From NCBI RefSeq assembly GCF_000181515.1, contig NZ_ABCG01000009.1, forward strand, positions 25,038 to 89,037: DNA of 64,000 nucleotides, written 5' to 3'. Below, piece by piece: positions 37,486 through 46,103 of this stretch. This stretch comes from Erythrobacter sp. SD-21. GTDB lineage: Bacteria > Pseudomonadota > Alphaproteobacteria > Sphingomonadales > Sphingomonadaceae. The position numbers and the translations under genes are program-made. The first letter of the stretch is position 1. Each line of letters opens with the position of its first letter. The notes beneath the pieces were generated by a model, which was given only the letters and a program-made list of their open reading frames with translations, searched no databases and was not told where the DNA came from.

Positions 37486-37589
37486 GGCGCTCACCGCCGC
37501 ATTAATGCGACGAAACGGTGTGCCGGATAGATGCAACGCCCGTTGCATGGTGAACTTTTTCTCAACCGTTCTCGTTCATACCATACGAT

Positions 37590-37853
37590 ATGAGCGCAAC
37601 ACTCCACATGCTTCTCGCCGCCCTGCTCAAGTTCGGAGCGGCCGCCATGATCTTCAACGAGGTTCGCGGGTTGGTTCTCGCAGCGCCCGTCCTGTACGGG
37701 ATGTACACCTCGGGTGGTTCGGCCATGGCAATCTGGCTCGGTATCTGCGCACTCGGCGGGATTGCGCTCAGCGTGATCGTGCCGCTCTTCGCCTACAAAA
37801 AACTCGACAAGTTCGTGAAGAGCAAGGCGCCGGCGCAGCCCAAAGCCGCCTAA
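37590..37853 (+). CDS. small membrane protein of unknown function
   Basis: The 87-residue protein has two or three hydrophobic helices (about residues 5-22, 26-40 and 44-68) and a Lys/Pro/Ala-rich cytoplasmic tail (KKLDKFVKSKAPAQPKAA). I recognise no family; the codon use and the clean start after CATACGATATGAGC support a real gene. Its last four bases overlap the stop of the convergent oxyR. Confidence 0.65.
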   Translation: MSATLHMLLAALLKFGAAAMIFNEVRGLVLAAPVLYGMYTSGGSAMAIWLGICALGGIALSVIVPLFAYKKLDKFVKSKAPAQPKAA

Positions 37854-38746
37854 CCGGCGCGCAATTCCTCCGCCAGCAATTCGAAATCGTCCCGGCGCGG
37901 TGAATTCTTGCGCCAGATGAGCGCGATCTCGCGGCTCGCCTGTTTCGACGTGAGCGGGCGCGCGACGACGTCCGTCCCCTGCAAGATCCCCGCTTCCACG
38001 GCCATCTCGGGCAGCATGGTGAGCCCGAGCCCGTTGTCCACCATTTGCACCAGCGTGTGCAGGCTGGTGCCGATCATGGTGGTCGAACCGCGCAGTTCGG
38101 GGCGGTTGCAGGCTGCCAGCGCGTGGTCTTTCAGGCAATGGCCGTCTTCCAGCAACAGCAGGCGCCCGTCGTCGATCATGTCGGCGGAAACCGTCTCGGG
38201 CGGATCGCGCGGATCGTCCTTGGGAAAGGCAACATAGATCGGATCGTCGGCGATATGCACCTTGTCGACCTCGCCGGTCGCAAAGGGCAGGGCGAGGAGG
38301 ACGCAGTCCACCCGGCCATGCTGAAGCGATTCGACCGCGTCGTGGCTGGTCTCCTCGCGAAGGAACAGCTCGAGATCGGGCCGCTCCTTGCGCAGGCGCG
38401 GCAGGAAGCGCGGCAGCATGAAGGGCGCGATGGTGGGGATGACACTCATGCGCAGCTGGCCCGCCAGCGGTTTGCCCGCCGCCTGCACGAGATCGGCCAG
38501 TTCCTCGGTCTCGCGCAGCACGCGATGCGCCTTCTCGACCACCTGGTTGCCAAGGGCCGTAAAGCGAACCACGCGGCGGCTGCGCTCGACCAGTGTCACG
38601 CCAAGCAGCGATTCAAGCTCGCGAATGCCCGCCGACAGCGTCGACTGCGATACGAAACTGGCGTCCGCCGCGCGGCCGAAATGTCCATGCTCGTGCAACG
38701 CGACGAGGTATTGGAGCTGCTTGAGGGTGGGCAGGTAAGTGCTCAC
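37850..38746 (-). CDS. oxyR: hydrogen peroxide-inducible LysR regulator OxyR
   Basis: OxyR senses peroxide by disulfide formation and activates antioxidant genes. The 298-residue protein has an N-terminal HTH (LKQLQYLVALHEHGHFGRAADASFVSQSTLSAGIRELE, shown in part by these residues' spacing) and an effector domain with the redox pair C204 and C213 in HCLKDHALAACN, the nine-residue spacing of E. coli C199/C208. The GTG start overlaps the rnd stop (GTGA), so oxyR is cotranscribed after rnd, an unusual arrangement that needs either read-through from rnd or an internal promoter. Confidence 0.94.
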   Translation of the reverse strand: MSTYLPTLKQLQYLVALHEHGHFGRAADASFVSQSTLSAGIRELESLLGVTLVERSRRVVRFTALGNQVVEKAHRVLRETEELADLVQAAGKPLAGQLRMSVIPTIAPFMLPRFLPRLRKERPDLELFLREETSHDAVESLQHGRVDCVLLALPFATGEVDKVHIADDPIYVAFPKDDPRDPPETVSADMIDDGRLLLLEDGHCLKDHALAACNRPELRGSTTMIGTSLHTLVQMVDNGLGLTMLPEMAVEAGILQGTDVVARPLTSKQASREIALIWRKNSPRRDDFELLAEELRAG

Positions 38747-39975
38747 TCCGCTTCGACCTCGTCGCCCGTGATCACCTCGTCCTGCGCCGCCTCGATCATG
38801 CCCGCGTGGACATCGTCGACATGGGTCATCAGCAGACGGCCATCCTTGACCGCGAAGGCAAGGCGGCCCTCGACCAGTTCGAGTGCGTCTTTGCCGAACA
38901 CCTCGTAACGCCATCCCTGCAGGATCGGCAGCTTGCGTACGCCCGCCGCCAAAGCTTCCATTTCGTCCGCGCGGGTCAGCAGGCGGGAGGCCACGTCGAT
39001 CTCGCGGGCACGGATCTTGAGGAGAAGCTTGAGCAGATCAGCGACCAGCGCGCCTTCCTTGCCCAGCGGCGCACCGCGCTTGGGCTTTTCGGGCATCTCG
39101 TCCTTGGGCAGCGGCTCGGCCTTTTCGATGACCTTCATCAGCCGCTTGCCGATGTCGTTGTCCTTCCAGGCGTTCGACAGGCCGCGCACCTTAATCAGGT
39201 CGCTCTGCTTCTTGGGCGGGTGGCTGGCGATATCGGCCAGCGTTTCGTCGCGCATAATGCGGCCGCGCGGAATATCCTTGTGCTGCGCTTCGCTCTCGCG
39301 CCATGCAGCGAGCGCCTTGAGGCGGCCGAGTACGGTGGGATTGCGCCCCGGCGAACGTATGCGCTTCCACGCCAGATCGGCGTTGTTGGCGTAATTCGCC
39401 GGATCGGCCAGCTTGTCCATTTCGGCGTCCAGCCAGACGCCGCGCCCGGTCTTGATCAGCTTCTTGAGGATCATCGGGAAGATCTTGGACAGGTGCGTCA
39501 CGTCGCCAATCGCGTATTCGATCTGGCGATCGGTCAGCGGGCGGCGGCCCCAGTCGGTGAAGCGCGCGCCCTTGTCGACCGTGATCCCCATCCAGCTTTC
39601 GACGAGGTTGGCATAGCCGATCTGCTCGTTCTGGCTGATCGCCATCATGGCGATCTGCGTGTCGAAAATGGGATGCGGCGTCTTGCCGGTGAAGTTGTAG
39701 ACGATCTCGACGTCCTGCCCGCCGGCGTGGAAGACCTTCAGGACCTCCTCGTTGTCGCACAAAAGGTCCCACAGAGGCTGGAGGTCGATCCCGTCGGCCA
39801 GCGGATCGATCGCCGCGGCCTCTTCCTCGTTGGCGATCTGCACCAGGCACAGTTCCGGCCAATAGGTGTTTTCGCGCATGAATTCGGTGTCGACAGTGAC
39901 GAAGTCGCTCTTCGCCAGTCGCTCGCACATGGCGGCGAGGGTGTCGGTATCGGTAATCAGGTCGTGTATTTTCAT
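38743..39975 (-). CDS. rnd: ribonuclease D
   Basis: RNase D is a 3'-5' exoribonuclease that trims tRNA and other stable RNA precursors. The 410-residue protein has the DEDDy exonuclease domain (VTVDTEFMRENTYWP, KVFHAGGQDVEIVY, EYAIGDVTHL) and a C-terminal HRDC-type region with NPTVLGRLKALAAWRE. Two adjacent ATGs (39978, 39975) could start it. The stop overlaps the oxyR start. Confidence 0.96.
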   Translation of the reverse strand: MKIHDLITDTDTLAAMCERLAKSDFVTVDTEFMRENTYWPELCLVQIANEEEAAAIDPLADGIDLQPLWDLLCDNEEVLKVFHAGGQDVEIVYNFTGKTPHPIFDTQIAMMAISQNEQIGYANLVESWMGITVDKGARFTDWGRRPLTDRQIEYAIGDVTHLSKIFPMILKKLIKTGRGVWLDAEMDKLADPANYANNADLAWKRIRSPGRNPTVLGRLKALAAWRESEAQHKDIPRGRIMRDETLADIASHPPKKQSDLIKVRGLSNAWKDNDIGKRLMKVIEKAEPLPKDEMPEKPKRGAPLGKEGALVADLLKLLLKIRAREIDVASRLLTRADEMEALAAGVRKLPILQGWRYEVFGKDALELVEGRLAFAVKDGRLLMTHVDDVHAGMIEAAQDEVITGDEVEAE

Positions 39976-40145
39976 CATGTCTTTTCTTGTCTCGAGCGGA
40001 GTGCCGCTCCCGCACCGGTGGCAGCTTTTGTCCAAGTCTTGACAAAAACCCACAGGTGCCCTGTTAGCGCGCGCGATTCCAAGTTAAGGAGCCGCGACGC
40101 CCCGCGCCCTTAGCGCCATACATCCCAAATTGGAAAGAATTCCAG

Positions 40146-42002
40146 ATGCACGCCTATCGTACCCACACCTGCGCCCAGCTGACGAAGGACAATGTCGGCG
40201 AAACCGTTCGCCTATCGGGTTGGGTGCACAACAAGCGCGACCACGGTGGCGTTCTCTTCGTCGACCTGCGCGATCACTATGGCATCACGCAGATTGTTGC
40301 GGACAGCGACAGCCGCGCGTTGCCGGTGCTGGAAAAGCTCAAGCTGGAATCGGTCGTCACCATCGACGGCACGGTGAAGGCACGCGACGAAGTGGCGGTG
40401 AATAAGAACCTGCCCACTGGCGAGATCGAGGTTTTCGCCCGCGAGATCGAGATCCAGAGCCGCGCGGAAGACCTGCCGCTGATCGTCAACCAGGCGGAAG
40501 ACTATCCGGAAGAGACGCGTCTCAAGTACCGCTTCGTCGATCTGCGCCGCGAGCGTGTTCACAAGAACATTATGCTGCGCAACCGTGTGATCACGTCGCT
40601 GCGCCGCCGAATGACCGACCAGGGCTTCAGCGAGTTCCAGACCCCGATCCTCGGTGCGTCCTCGCCCGAAGGAGCGCGCGACTACCTCGTGCCCAGCCGC
40701 TTGCACCCGGGCCGCTTCTACGCGCTTCCGCAGGCGCCGCAGATGTTCAAGCAGCTGCTGATGGTCGCCGGTTTCGACCGCTACTTCCAGATTGCGCCCT
40801 GTTTCCGCGACGAAGACCTGCGCGCAGACCGCAGCCCCGAATTCTACCAGCTCGACTTCGAGATGAGCTTCGTGACGCAGGAAGATGTATTCCAGGCGAT
40901 CGAACCCGTGCTCGCCGGCGTGTTCGAGGAATTTGCGGACGGCAAGACTGTGACGCCGGCCGGTGAATTCCCGCGCATCCCCTATGCGGAATCGATGCTG
41001 AAATACGGCACCGACAAGCCCGATCTTCGCAACCCGCTGATCATCAGCGACGTCACCGACCACTTCACCACTTCGGGCTTCGGTCTGTTCGAGAAGATCG
41101 TCGGCACCGGCGGCCGCGTGCGCGTGGTCCCGGCTCCGAACACGCATGAGAAGAGCCGCAAGTTCTTCGACGAGATGAACGACTGGGCGCGCCGCGAAGG
41201 TTTTGCAGGCCTCGGCTATGTCACCCGCAAGGGCGGCGAATTCGGCGGCCCGATTGCCAAGAACCACGGCACCGAAGGCATGGAAAAGCTCTACGCCGAA
41301 CTCGGCCTTGGCGAAAACGACGGCCTGTTCTTTGCCGCTGGCAAGGAAAAGGACGCCGCCAAGCTCGCAGGGGCCGCGCGCACCCGCGTGGCCGAGGAGC
41401 TGGGCCTGATCGAGGAAGGATGCTTCAAGTTCTGCTGGATCGTCGACTTCCCGATGTTCGAATACGACGAGGACGCCAAGAGGGTCGACTTCAGCCACAA
41501 CCCCTTCTCCATGCCGCAGGGCGAGATGGAGGCGCTGGAAACGAAGGACCCGCTCGATATTCTAGCCTGGCAGTACGACATCGTCTGCAACGGCTACGAA
41601 CTGTCCTCGGGCGCCATCCGTAACCACCGCCCGGACATCATGTACAAGGCGTTCGAAATCGCCGGTTACTCGCAGGCCGACGTTGATGCGAACTTCTCCG
41701 GCATGATTGAAGCCTTCAAGTTGGGCGCACCGCCGCACGGCGGCTCGGCTCCGGGCATCGACCGCATCGTGATGCTGCTGGCCGACGAACCTAACATCCG
41801 CGAAGTGATCGCTTTCCCGCTCAACCAGAAGGCGCAGGACATGATGATGGGCGCGCCTAGCGTGGTCGCCCCCAGCCAACTGCGCGATGTGCACATCCGC
41901 CTCGGCGGTGCGGCACTGGAAGCTCAGAAGGGAGCCAGCGGTGCGGAAAAGACCGATATGAATTCCGAAGCCGCGAAGCGCGACGCTCCGCCGGAGGGCT
42001 AA
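40146..42002 (+). CDS. aspS: aspartyl-tRNA synthetase (probably non-discriminating)
   Basis: This class II synthetase charges tRNA-Asp. The 618-residue protein has an N-terminal OB-fold anticodon domain (about residues 1-105, [23 protein letters not shown]), motif 2 with [18 protein letters not shown], the bacterial GAD insert, and motif 3 [17 protein letters not shown]. The long bacterial type in a lineage that usually lacks AsnRS suggests a non-discriminating AspRS working with GatCAB; that part is inference. A strong terminator follows. Confidence 0.97.
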   Translation: MHAYRTHTCAQLTKDNVGETVRLSGWVHNKRDHGGVLFVDLRDHYGITQIVADSDSRALPVLEKLKLESVVTIDGTVKARDEVAVNKNLPTGEIEVFAREIEIQSRAEDLPLIVNQAEDYPEETRLKYRFVDLRRERVHKNIMLRNRVITSLRRRMTDQGFSEFQTPILGASSPEGARDYLVPSRLHPGRFYALPQAPQMFKQLLMVAGFDRYFQIAPCFRDEDLRADRSPEFYQLDFEMSFVTQEDVFQAIEPVLAGVFEEFADGKTVTPAGEFPRIPYAESMLKYGTDKPDLRNPLIISDVTDHFTTSGFGLFEKIVGTGGRVRVVPAPNTHEKSRKFFDEMNDWARREGFAGLGYVTRKGGEFGGPIAKNHGTEGMEKLYAELGLGENDGLFFAAGKEKDAAKLAGAARTRVAEELGLIEEGCFKFCWIVDFPMFEYDEDAKRVDFSHNPFSMPQGEMEALETKDPLDILAWQYDIVCNGYELSSGAIRNHRPDIMYKAFEIAGYSQADVDANFSGMIEAFKLGAPPHGGSAPGIDRIVMLLADEPNIREVIAFPLNQKAQDMMMGAPSVVAPSQLRDVHIRLGGAALEAQKGASGAEKTDMNSEAAKRDAPPEG

Positions 42003-42032
42003 TACGGGGGCCCGTCAGTTTATTTACGCAAA

Positions 42033-42062
42033 AAGGGCGCGGAGACTGATCTCCGCGCCCTT
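42033..42062. terminator. bidirectional rho-independent terminator after aspS
   Basis: AAGGGCGCGGAGA (42033-42045) and TCTCCGCGCCCTT (42050-42062) form a perfect 13-base stem with a four-base loop, flanked by AAA on the left and TTAATAT on the right. It can end both aspS and the convergent gene at 42084. Confidence 0.92.
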
Positions 42063-42083
42063 AATATACGACTGCTCGCTGGA

Positions 42084-42515
42084 TCAGTCGTACTGCTGTG
42101 CGATCATGTCGCCAAAGCGTTCGCCTTCGCAGATTTCGTTATAGGCCTGCTCGACCACGGCGCGTTCCTGCGCTTCGAGCTGGTTGCCTTCGAGCGCTTC
42201 TTCGAACTTGCCTTTGATGTAGTCTTCGCCTTCTTCGACGCGCTCGGCAGCGGCTTCGTCGTCGCTTTCAAAAGCGGAGGAGATGCTCTGCCACATCTGG
42301 TGCGCTTCGCCGGTCATCGAACCCGTGGTAACGAGTCCATCGCCCTGGCGTTCGAGTTCGGCGTTCATCTGGCGCAGCGTGCTTTCGCGCTGGTTGCAAC
42401 GCTGCTGCAGCGCCTGCTTCAATTGCGGGCTGTCAGCTTTTTCGCCGGCCTGACGGTAGCCTTCGACCGAATCGAAAGTGGTGTCGGTGAGGCTCTTGAA
42501 TACGGTGGTAGCCAT
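42084..42515 (-). CDS. PA2169/DUF2383-family four-helix-bundle protein
   Basis: The 143-residue soluble, acidic, all-helical protein begins MATTVFKSLTDTTFDSVEGY and matches the ferritin-like four-helix design of DUF2383 proteins (QRESTLRQMNAELER). No biochemical role is known; relatives are often linked to stress. The start at 42515 is preceded by AAGGGAAG; a longer upstream frame overlaps acpP antisense and is not real. Confidence 0.85.
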   Translation of the reverse strand: MATTVFKSLTDTTFDSVEGYRQAGEKADSPQLKQALQQRCNQRESTLRQMNAELERQGDGLVTTGSMTGEAHQMWQSISSAFESDDEAAAERVEEGEDYIKGKFEEALEGNQLEAQERAVVEQAYNEICEGERFGDMIAQQYD

Positions 42516-42669
42516 GATTTTGCTTCCCTTTTCAAAATGGCAACTGCCCAAGCAACGAGCAAAACCGACAATGGGTTCGAATGACCGGACGAGTTGCCCT
42601 TGCGCTGCGCCGCGCCGTTCATTAGGGCGTGACGCAACGTAATAACCCCCAAGATGAGAGGGAATATAA

Positions 42670-42906
42670 ATGAGCGATACTGCCGACCGCGTGCAGAAGA
42701 TTGTCGTCGAGCATCTCGGCGTCGAAGCAGACAAGGTCACCCAGGAAGCCAGCTTCATCGATGACCTGGGCGCAGACAGCCTCGACATCGTCGAGCTCGT
42801 GATGGCCTTCGAAGAAGAATTCGGCGTGGAAATCCCCGACGATGCGGCTGAGAAGATCACCACCGTCGGCGACGCGACTAAGTACATTGAAGAGCATAAG
42901 GGCTAA
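42670..42906 (+). CDS. acpP: acyl carrier protein
   Basis: AcpP carries growing acyl chains on a 4'-phosphopantetheine arm. The 78-residue acidic protein has the attachment motif [19 protein letters not shown] with the modified Ser. GAGAGGGAATATAA precedes the ATG. A terminator-like hairpin separates it from fabF, which could lower fabF expression relative to the very abundant AcpP. Confidence 0.98.
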   Translation: MSDTADRVQKIVVEHLGVEADKVTQEASFIDDLGADSLDIVELVMAFEEEFGVEIPDDAAEKITTVGDATKYIEEHKG

Positions 42907-42947
42907 GCGCCAAGGCTTCTCAACACCCGCGTGATGTGCGGGACCGG

Positions 42948-42990
42948 ACAGGCCCGACCCTGACGATGGGCCGGGCCTGTTGTCTTTTTT
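42948..42990 (+). terminator. terminator/attenuator between acpP and fabF
   Basis: ACAGGCCCG (42948-42956) and CGGGCCTGT (42972-42980) form a nine-base stem followed by TGTCTTTTTT. It has the shape of an intrinsic terminator inside an acpP-fabF unit and ends only 13 bases before the fabF start. Confidence 0.8.
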
Positions 42991-43002
42991 GCGGAGAATT
43001 TC

Positions 43003-44262
43003 ATGCGTCGTGTGGTCGTAACCGGACTTGGCCTCGTCACCCCTCTGGGCGGAGACGTCGAAACCTCGTGGAGCAACCTGATTGCCGGGAAGAGCGGGGC
43101 GGGGCAGATCACCCGTTTCGACACCGAAGGCCACAAGGCGACCATCGCCTGCGAAGTGAAGCCCAAGGACCACGAGTACGGCTTCGACCCTGATAAGCGC
43201 GTCGATCACAAGGTTCAGCGCCAGGTCGACCCCTTCATCGTCTACGGTATCGATGCCGCGGGTCAGGCGCTGGAAGACGCTGGCCTTATCGAAATGGACA
43301 ATGCGACCAAGCAGCGCGCCGGCGTTTCGATCGGGTCGGGCATCGGCGGCCTGCCGGGCATCGAGAGCGAATCGATCGTCCTCCATGATCGCGGCCCCGG
43401 CCGTGTCAGCCCGCACTTCGTCCACGGACGCCTGATCAATCTCATCAGCGGTCAGGTCTCGATCAAATACGGCCTCATGGGCCCGAACCACGCCGTCGTT
43501 ACCGCTTGTTCAACCGGTGCGCACTCGATCGGCGATGCCGCACGCATGATCGCGCTCGACGATGCCGACATCATGCTGGCGGGCGGCGCGGAAAGCACTG
43601 TGAACCCGCTTGGCGTCGCTGGTTTCGCGCAGGCGCGCGCGCTCAACACGAGCATGAACGACCGGCCCGAAAAGGCGAGCCGCCCCTACGACAAGAATCG
43701 TGACGGCTTCGTCATGGGCGAGGGCGCAGGCGTGGTGGTGCTGGAAGAATACGAACATGCCAAGGCGCGCGGCGCCAAAATCTATGCCGAAGTGGTCGGC
43801 TATGGCCTGTCGGGCGATGCGTATCACGTCACCGCGCCGCACCCCGAAGGCAAGGGCGCGGAACTGGCGATGCGCATGGCGTTGAAGAGGTCTGGCCTCG
43901 AACCCTGCGATATCGACTACGTCAACGCGCATGGCACCTCGACCATGGCCGACACGATCGAACTGGGCGCGGTCAAGCGCGTGCTGGGTGACGATCTGTG
44001 CGGCGCTTCGATGAGCAGCACCAAGTCCGCCATCGGCCACCTTCTTGGCGGCGCGGGCGCGGTGGAAGCGATCTTTTGCATCCTCGCGATCCGCGACCAG
44101 ATCGTACCGCCCACGCTCAACCTCGACGATCCGGACGAGGGCACCGAGGGGGTCGATCTCGTCCCGCACACGGCGAAGAAGCGCGAAGTACGCGCCGCCC
44201 TCAACAACAGCTTCGGCTTCGGCGGCACCAACGCCTCGCTGATCGTCAAGAAGGTCGACTAG
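43003..44262 (+). CDS. fabF: 3-oxoacyl-[acyl-carrier-protein] synthase II
   Basis: FabF elongates acyl-ACP with malonyl-ACP. The 419-residue protein has the catalytic Cys169 in VVTACSTGAHSIGDA, and the two catalytic His in NAHGTSTMADT and KSAIGHLLGGAG. It is preceded by GCGGAGAATTTC. It works with AcpP upstream and is followed after one base by mltG, the common acpP-fabF-mltG order. Confidence 0.98.
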   Translation: MRRVVVTGLGLVTPLGGDVETSWSNLIAGKSGAGQITRFDTEGHKATIACEVKPKDHEYGFDPDKRVDHKVQRQVDPFIVYGIDAAGQALEDAGLIEMDNATKQRAGVSIGSGIGGLPGIESESIVLHDRGPGRVSPHFVHGRLINLISGQVSIKYGLMGPNHAVVTACSTGAHSIGDAARMIALDDADIMLAGGAESTVNPLGVAGFAQARALNTSMNDRPEKASRPYDKNRDGFVMGEGAGVVVLEEYEHAKARGAKIYAEVVGYGLSGDAYHVTAPHPEGKGAELAMRMALKRSGLEPCDIDYVNAHGTSTMADTIELGAVKRVLGDDLCGASMSSTKSAIGHLLGGAGAVEAIFCILAIRDQIVPPTLNLDDPDEGTEGVDLVPHTAKKREVRAALNNSFGFGGTNASLIVKKVD

Positions 44263-44263
44263 G

Positions 44264-45232
44264 GTGAAGAAGCTCGGCCTCGTGCTTGGGGCCGCAGTCC
44301 TTGTGGGACTGGCCGTCCTGATATGGTTCGCCAGCGGCTGGTACGGTTCGGCCGATGTCGAGGAAGACACGAGCTTCATCGTGCCGCAGGGCGCGACGCT
44401 GACGGCCGTGGCGCGCCAACTCGACGAGGAGGGGCTAATCGATTCGTCGAGCAGCTTCCTCCTGCGCGCGAAGATCCTCGGTTCTGGCGATCCGATCCAG
44501 GCGGGCGAGTTCTTGATCGAGGCCGGGGCCAGTCCTTCGCAAATCTTGGACACCTTCCAGAACGGGCAGGCGATCCGCCGCTTCGTGTCGATACCCGAGG
44601 GTCTGCCTTCGATCCTCGTCTGGGAACGGCTGATGGCGGAAGACCTGCTGACCGGTGAGGTCGAGGTGCCCGAGGAAGGCTCGGTCCTGCCCGATACCTA
44701 TGCTTTCGAACGCGGCGAATCGCGCGCCGAAGTGCTCGCGCGGATGCAGGCGGCAATGGATAGCTATCTCGCGCAGGCGTGGAGAAAGCGGACCGGCAGG
44801 GCGGTGGTTAAATCGCCGGAGGAAGCGCTTATCCTCGCCTCGATCGTCGAGAAGGAAACCGCCCAGGCGGACGAGCGCCCGATGGTGGCGGGTGCGCTGT
44901 CGAATCGCGTGCGGATCGGGATGATGCTGGGCGCGGACGCGACGACGATCTATCCCATCACCAAGGGCAAGCCCCTGGGTCGCCGTATCCGCGTGTCAGA
45001 GTTGCGCGACCGCAACCCTTACAACACCCGCGCCGTGGCCGGCCTGCCGCCGGGCCCGATCACCAATCCAGGACGCGAGAGCATCGCTGCGGTCCTCGAT
45101 CCGGCCGAAACCAAGGCGCTCTATTACGTGGCTGACGGAACGGGCGGCCACGTCTTTGCCGAGACGCTGGAAGAGCATAATCGCAACGCCGCGAACTGGC
45201 GCAAGCTTCGCCGCGAACGCGGGGAAATGTGA
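44264..45232 (+). CDS. mltG: endolytic murein transglycosylase MltG
   Basis: MltG cuts nascent glycan strands and sets peptidoglycan chain length. The 322-residue protein has an N-terminal transmembrane anchor (about 5-25), a LysM-like region (VPQGATLTAVARQLDEEG) and the YceG catalytic domain with the conserved Glu in ALILASIVEKETAQ and the late NTRAVAGLPPGPITNPG motif. The start is GTG one base after fabF. It overlaps the next gene by four bases. Confidence 0.94.
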   Translation: MKKLGLVLGAAVLVGLAVLIWFASGWYGSADVEEDTSFIVPQGATLTAVARQLDEEGLIDSSSSFLLRAKILGSGDPIQAGEFLIEAGASPSQILDTFQNGQAIRRFVSIPEGLPSILVWERLMAEDLLTGEVEVPEEGSVLPDTYAFERGESRAEVLARMQAAMDSYLAQAWRKRTGRAVVKSPEEALILASIVEKETAQADERPMVAGALSNRVRIGMMLGADATTIYPITKGKPLGRRIRVSELRDRNPYNTRAVAGLPPGPITNPGRESIAAVLDPAETKALYYVADGTGGHVFAETLEEHNRNAANWRKLRRERGEM

Positions 45233-45759
45233 GCCTGAATGTGAGCGGCGAGGGCGCGCCACTGATCCTCGCGGCGGAACTTCCGCCCGAATTGCATCGC
45301 CGGTACACCGACCTTCGCACGCAGCATTTCCCGCCCGAACGCAATTATCTCGAGGCGCATGTCACGCTTTTCCACGCCATCCCCGCGCAATGCGAGGAGG
45401 AGGTGCGGCGCTATCTTGCGCGTCTGGCGGGCGAGGTGGCGCCCGTCAGCGGGCAGGTGGAAGACCTGATGGCGCTCGGCGGGGGGACGGCGATCCGTTT
45501 GGCGAGCCCCGACTTGCTGGCCTTGCGCGACGAGATTGCCGAGCATTTCCGCGGCATGCTGACCGCCCAGGACCAGCACAGGCCGCGATTGCACGTCACG
45601 ATCCAGAACAAGGTTACCTCCAAGGTCGCCAAGGCCCTGCAGGCCGAACTTTCTGGCACGATAGAGCCGCGCGCATTCCACTTTCCGGGCCTCGCGCTGC
45701 ACGCCTATCGCGGCGGTCCGTGGGAATTCCTGCGCCGCTTTGCATTTCGCGGGAAATGA
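45229..45759 (+). CDS. 2H phosphoesterase (2'-5' RNA ligase/LigT-like)
   Basis: The 176-residue protein has the two H-x-T motifs of the 2H superfamily: EAHVTLFHAI and RLHVTIQNKV. Members hydrolyse or ligate 2'-5' or cyclic phosphodiester bonds in RNA or nucleotides; the substrate is unknown. The GTG start overlaps the mltG stop (GTGA). It is the last chromosomal-backbone gene before the tRNA-Met and the island. Confidence 0.87.
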   Translation: MSLNVSGEGAPLILAAELPPELHRRYTDLRTQHFPPERNYLEAHVTLFHAIPAQCEEEVRRYLARLAGEVAPVSGQVEDLMALGGGTAIRLASPDLLALRDEIAEHFRGMLTAQDQHRPRLHVTIQNKVTSKVAKALQAELSGTIEPRAFHFPGLALHAYRGGPWEFLRRFAFRGK

Positions 45760-45762
45760 TTG

Positions 45763-45791
45763 TTGACCGGGGCGCAAGCGCGCCCTAAATG
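45763..45791 (+). promoter_or_regulatory. tRNA-Met promoter
   Basis: TTGACC (45763-45768) and TAAATG (45786-45791) are separated by exactly 17 bases, within and just after the end of the preceding gene and about 58 bases before the tRNA. Confidence 0.65.
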
Positions 45792-45849
45792 CGCCGCCTG
45801 CCGAGCGGGCTGCCAGTCTGGCCAATTGCCCGCCGACACGGCCTTTCGG

Positions 45850-45926
45850 GGCGGAGTAGCTCAGGTGGTTAGAGCAGCGGAATCATAATCCGCGTGTCGG
45901 GGGTTCGAGTCCCTCCTCCGCTACCA
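45850..45926 (+). tRNA. tRNA-Met (anticodon CAT, elongator type)
   Basis: The 77-base cloverleaf has the acceptor GGCGGAG (45850-45856) pairing with CTCCGCT, the D-arm GCTCAGGTGGTTAGAGC, the anticodon arm GCGGAATCATAATCCGC with CAT, the T-arm GGGGGTTCGAGTCCCTC, and encoded CCA. The body resembles alphaproteobacterial elongator tRNA-Met; tRNA-Ile2 with a lysidine-modified CAT is the alternative. An integrase gene starts about 180 bases downstream, so its 3' end is the likely attachment site of the island. Confidence 0.95.
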
Positions 45927-45935
45927 TAGTCGAAT

Positions 45936-46035
45936 CCGTATGGGTTCGCATGCTTCCGTATCATTCAAAAAAACAAATTTATCTCAACGGGTTGCGCGTG
46001 ATTCGCGTCCGCTTGCTTCCGCATGGGTCCGCATG
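45936..46035. repeat. imperfect 17-base direct repeats between tRNA-Met and the integrase
   Basis: CCGTATGGGTTCGCATG (45936-45952) and CCGCATGGGTCCGCATG (46019-46035) agree at 15 of 17 positions and are oriented the same way. Each is next to a further GCTTCCG(T/C)AT copy. Spacing and place, between the tRNA and the integrase start, fit arm-type binding sites of a tyrosine integrase. Confidence 0.55.
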
Positions 46036-46103
46036 AAGCCGGATTTGGTCTGGGGGTATTTTGGGGGTACTTTCGTAGAGAAGGAAAAGGAGTGATACCC
46101 CCG

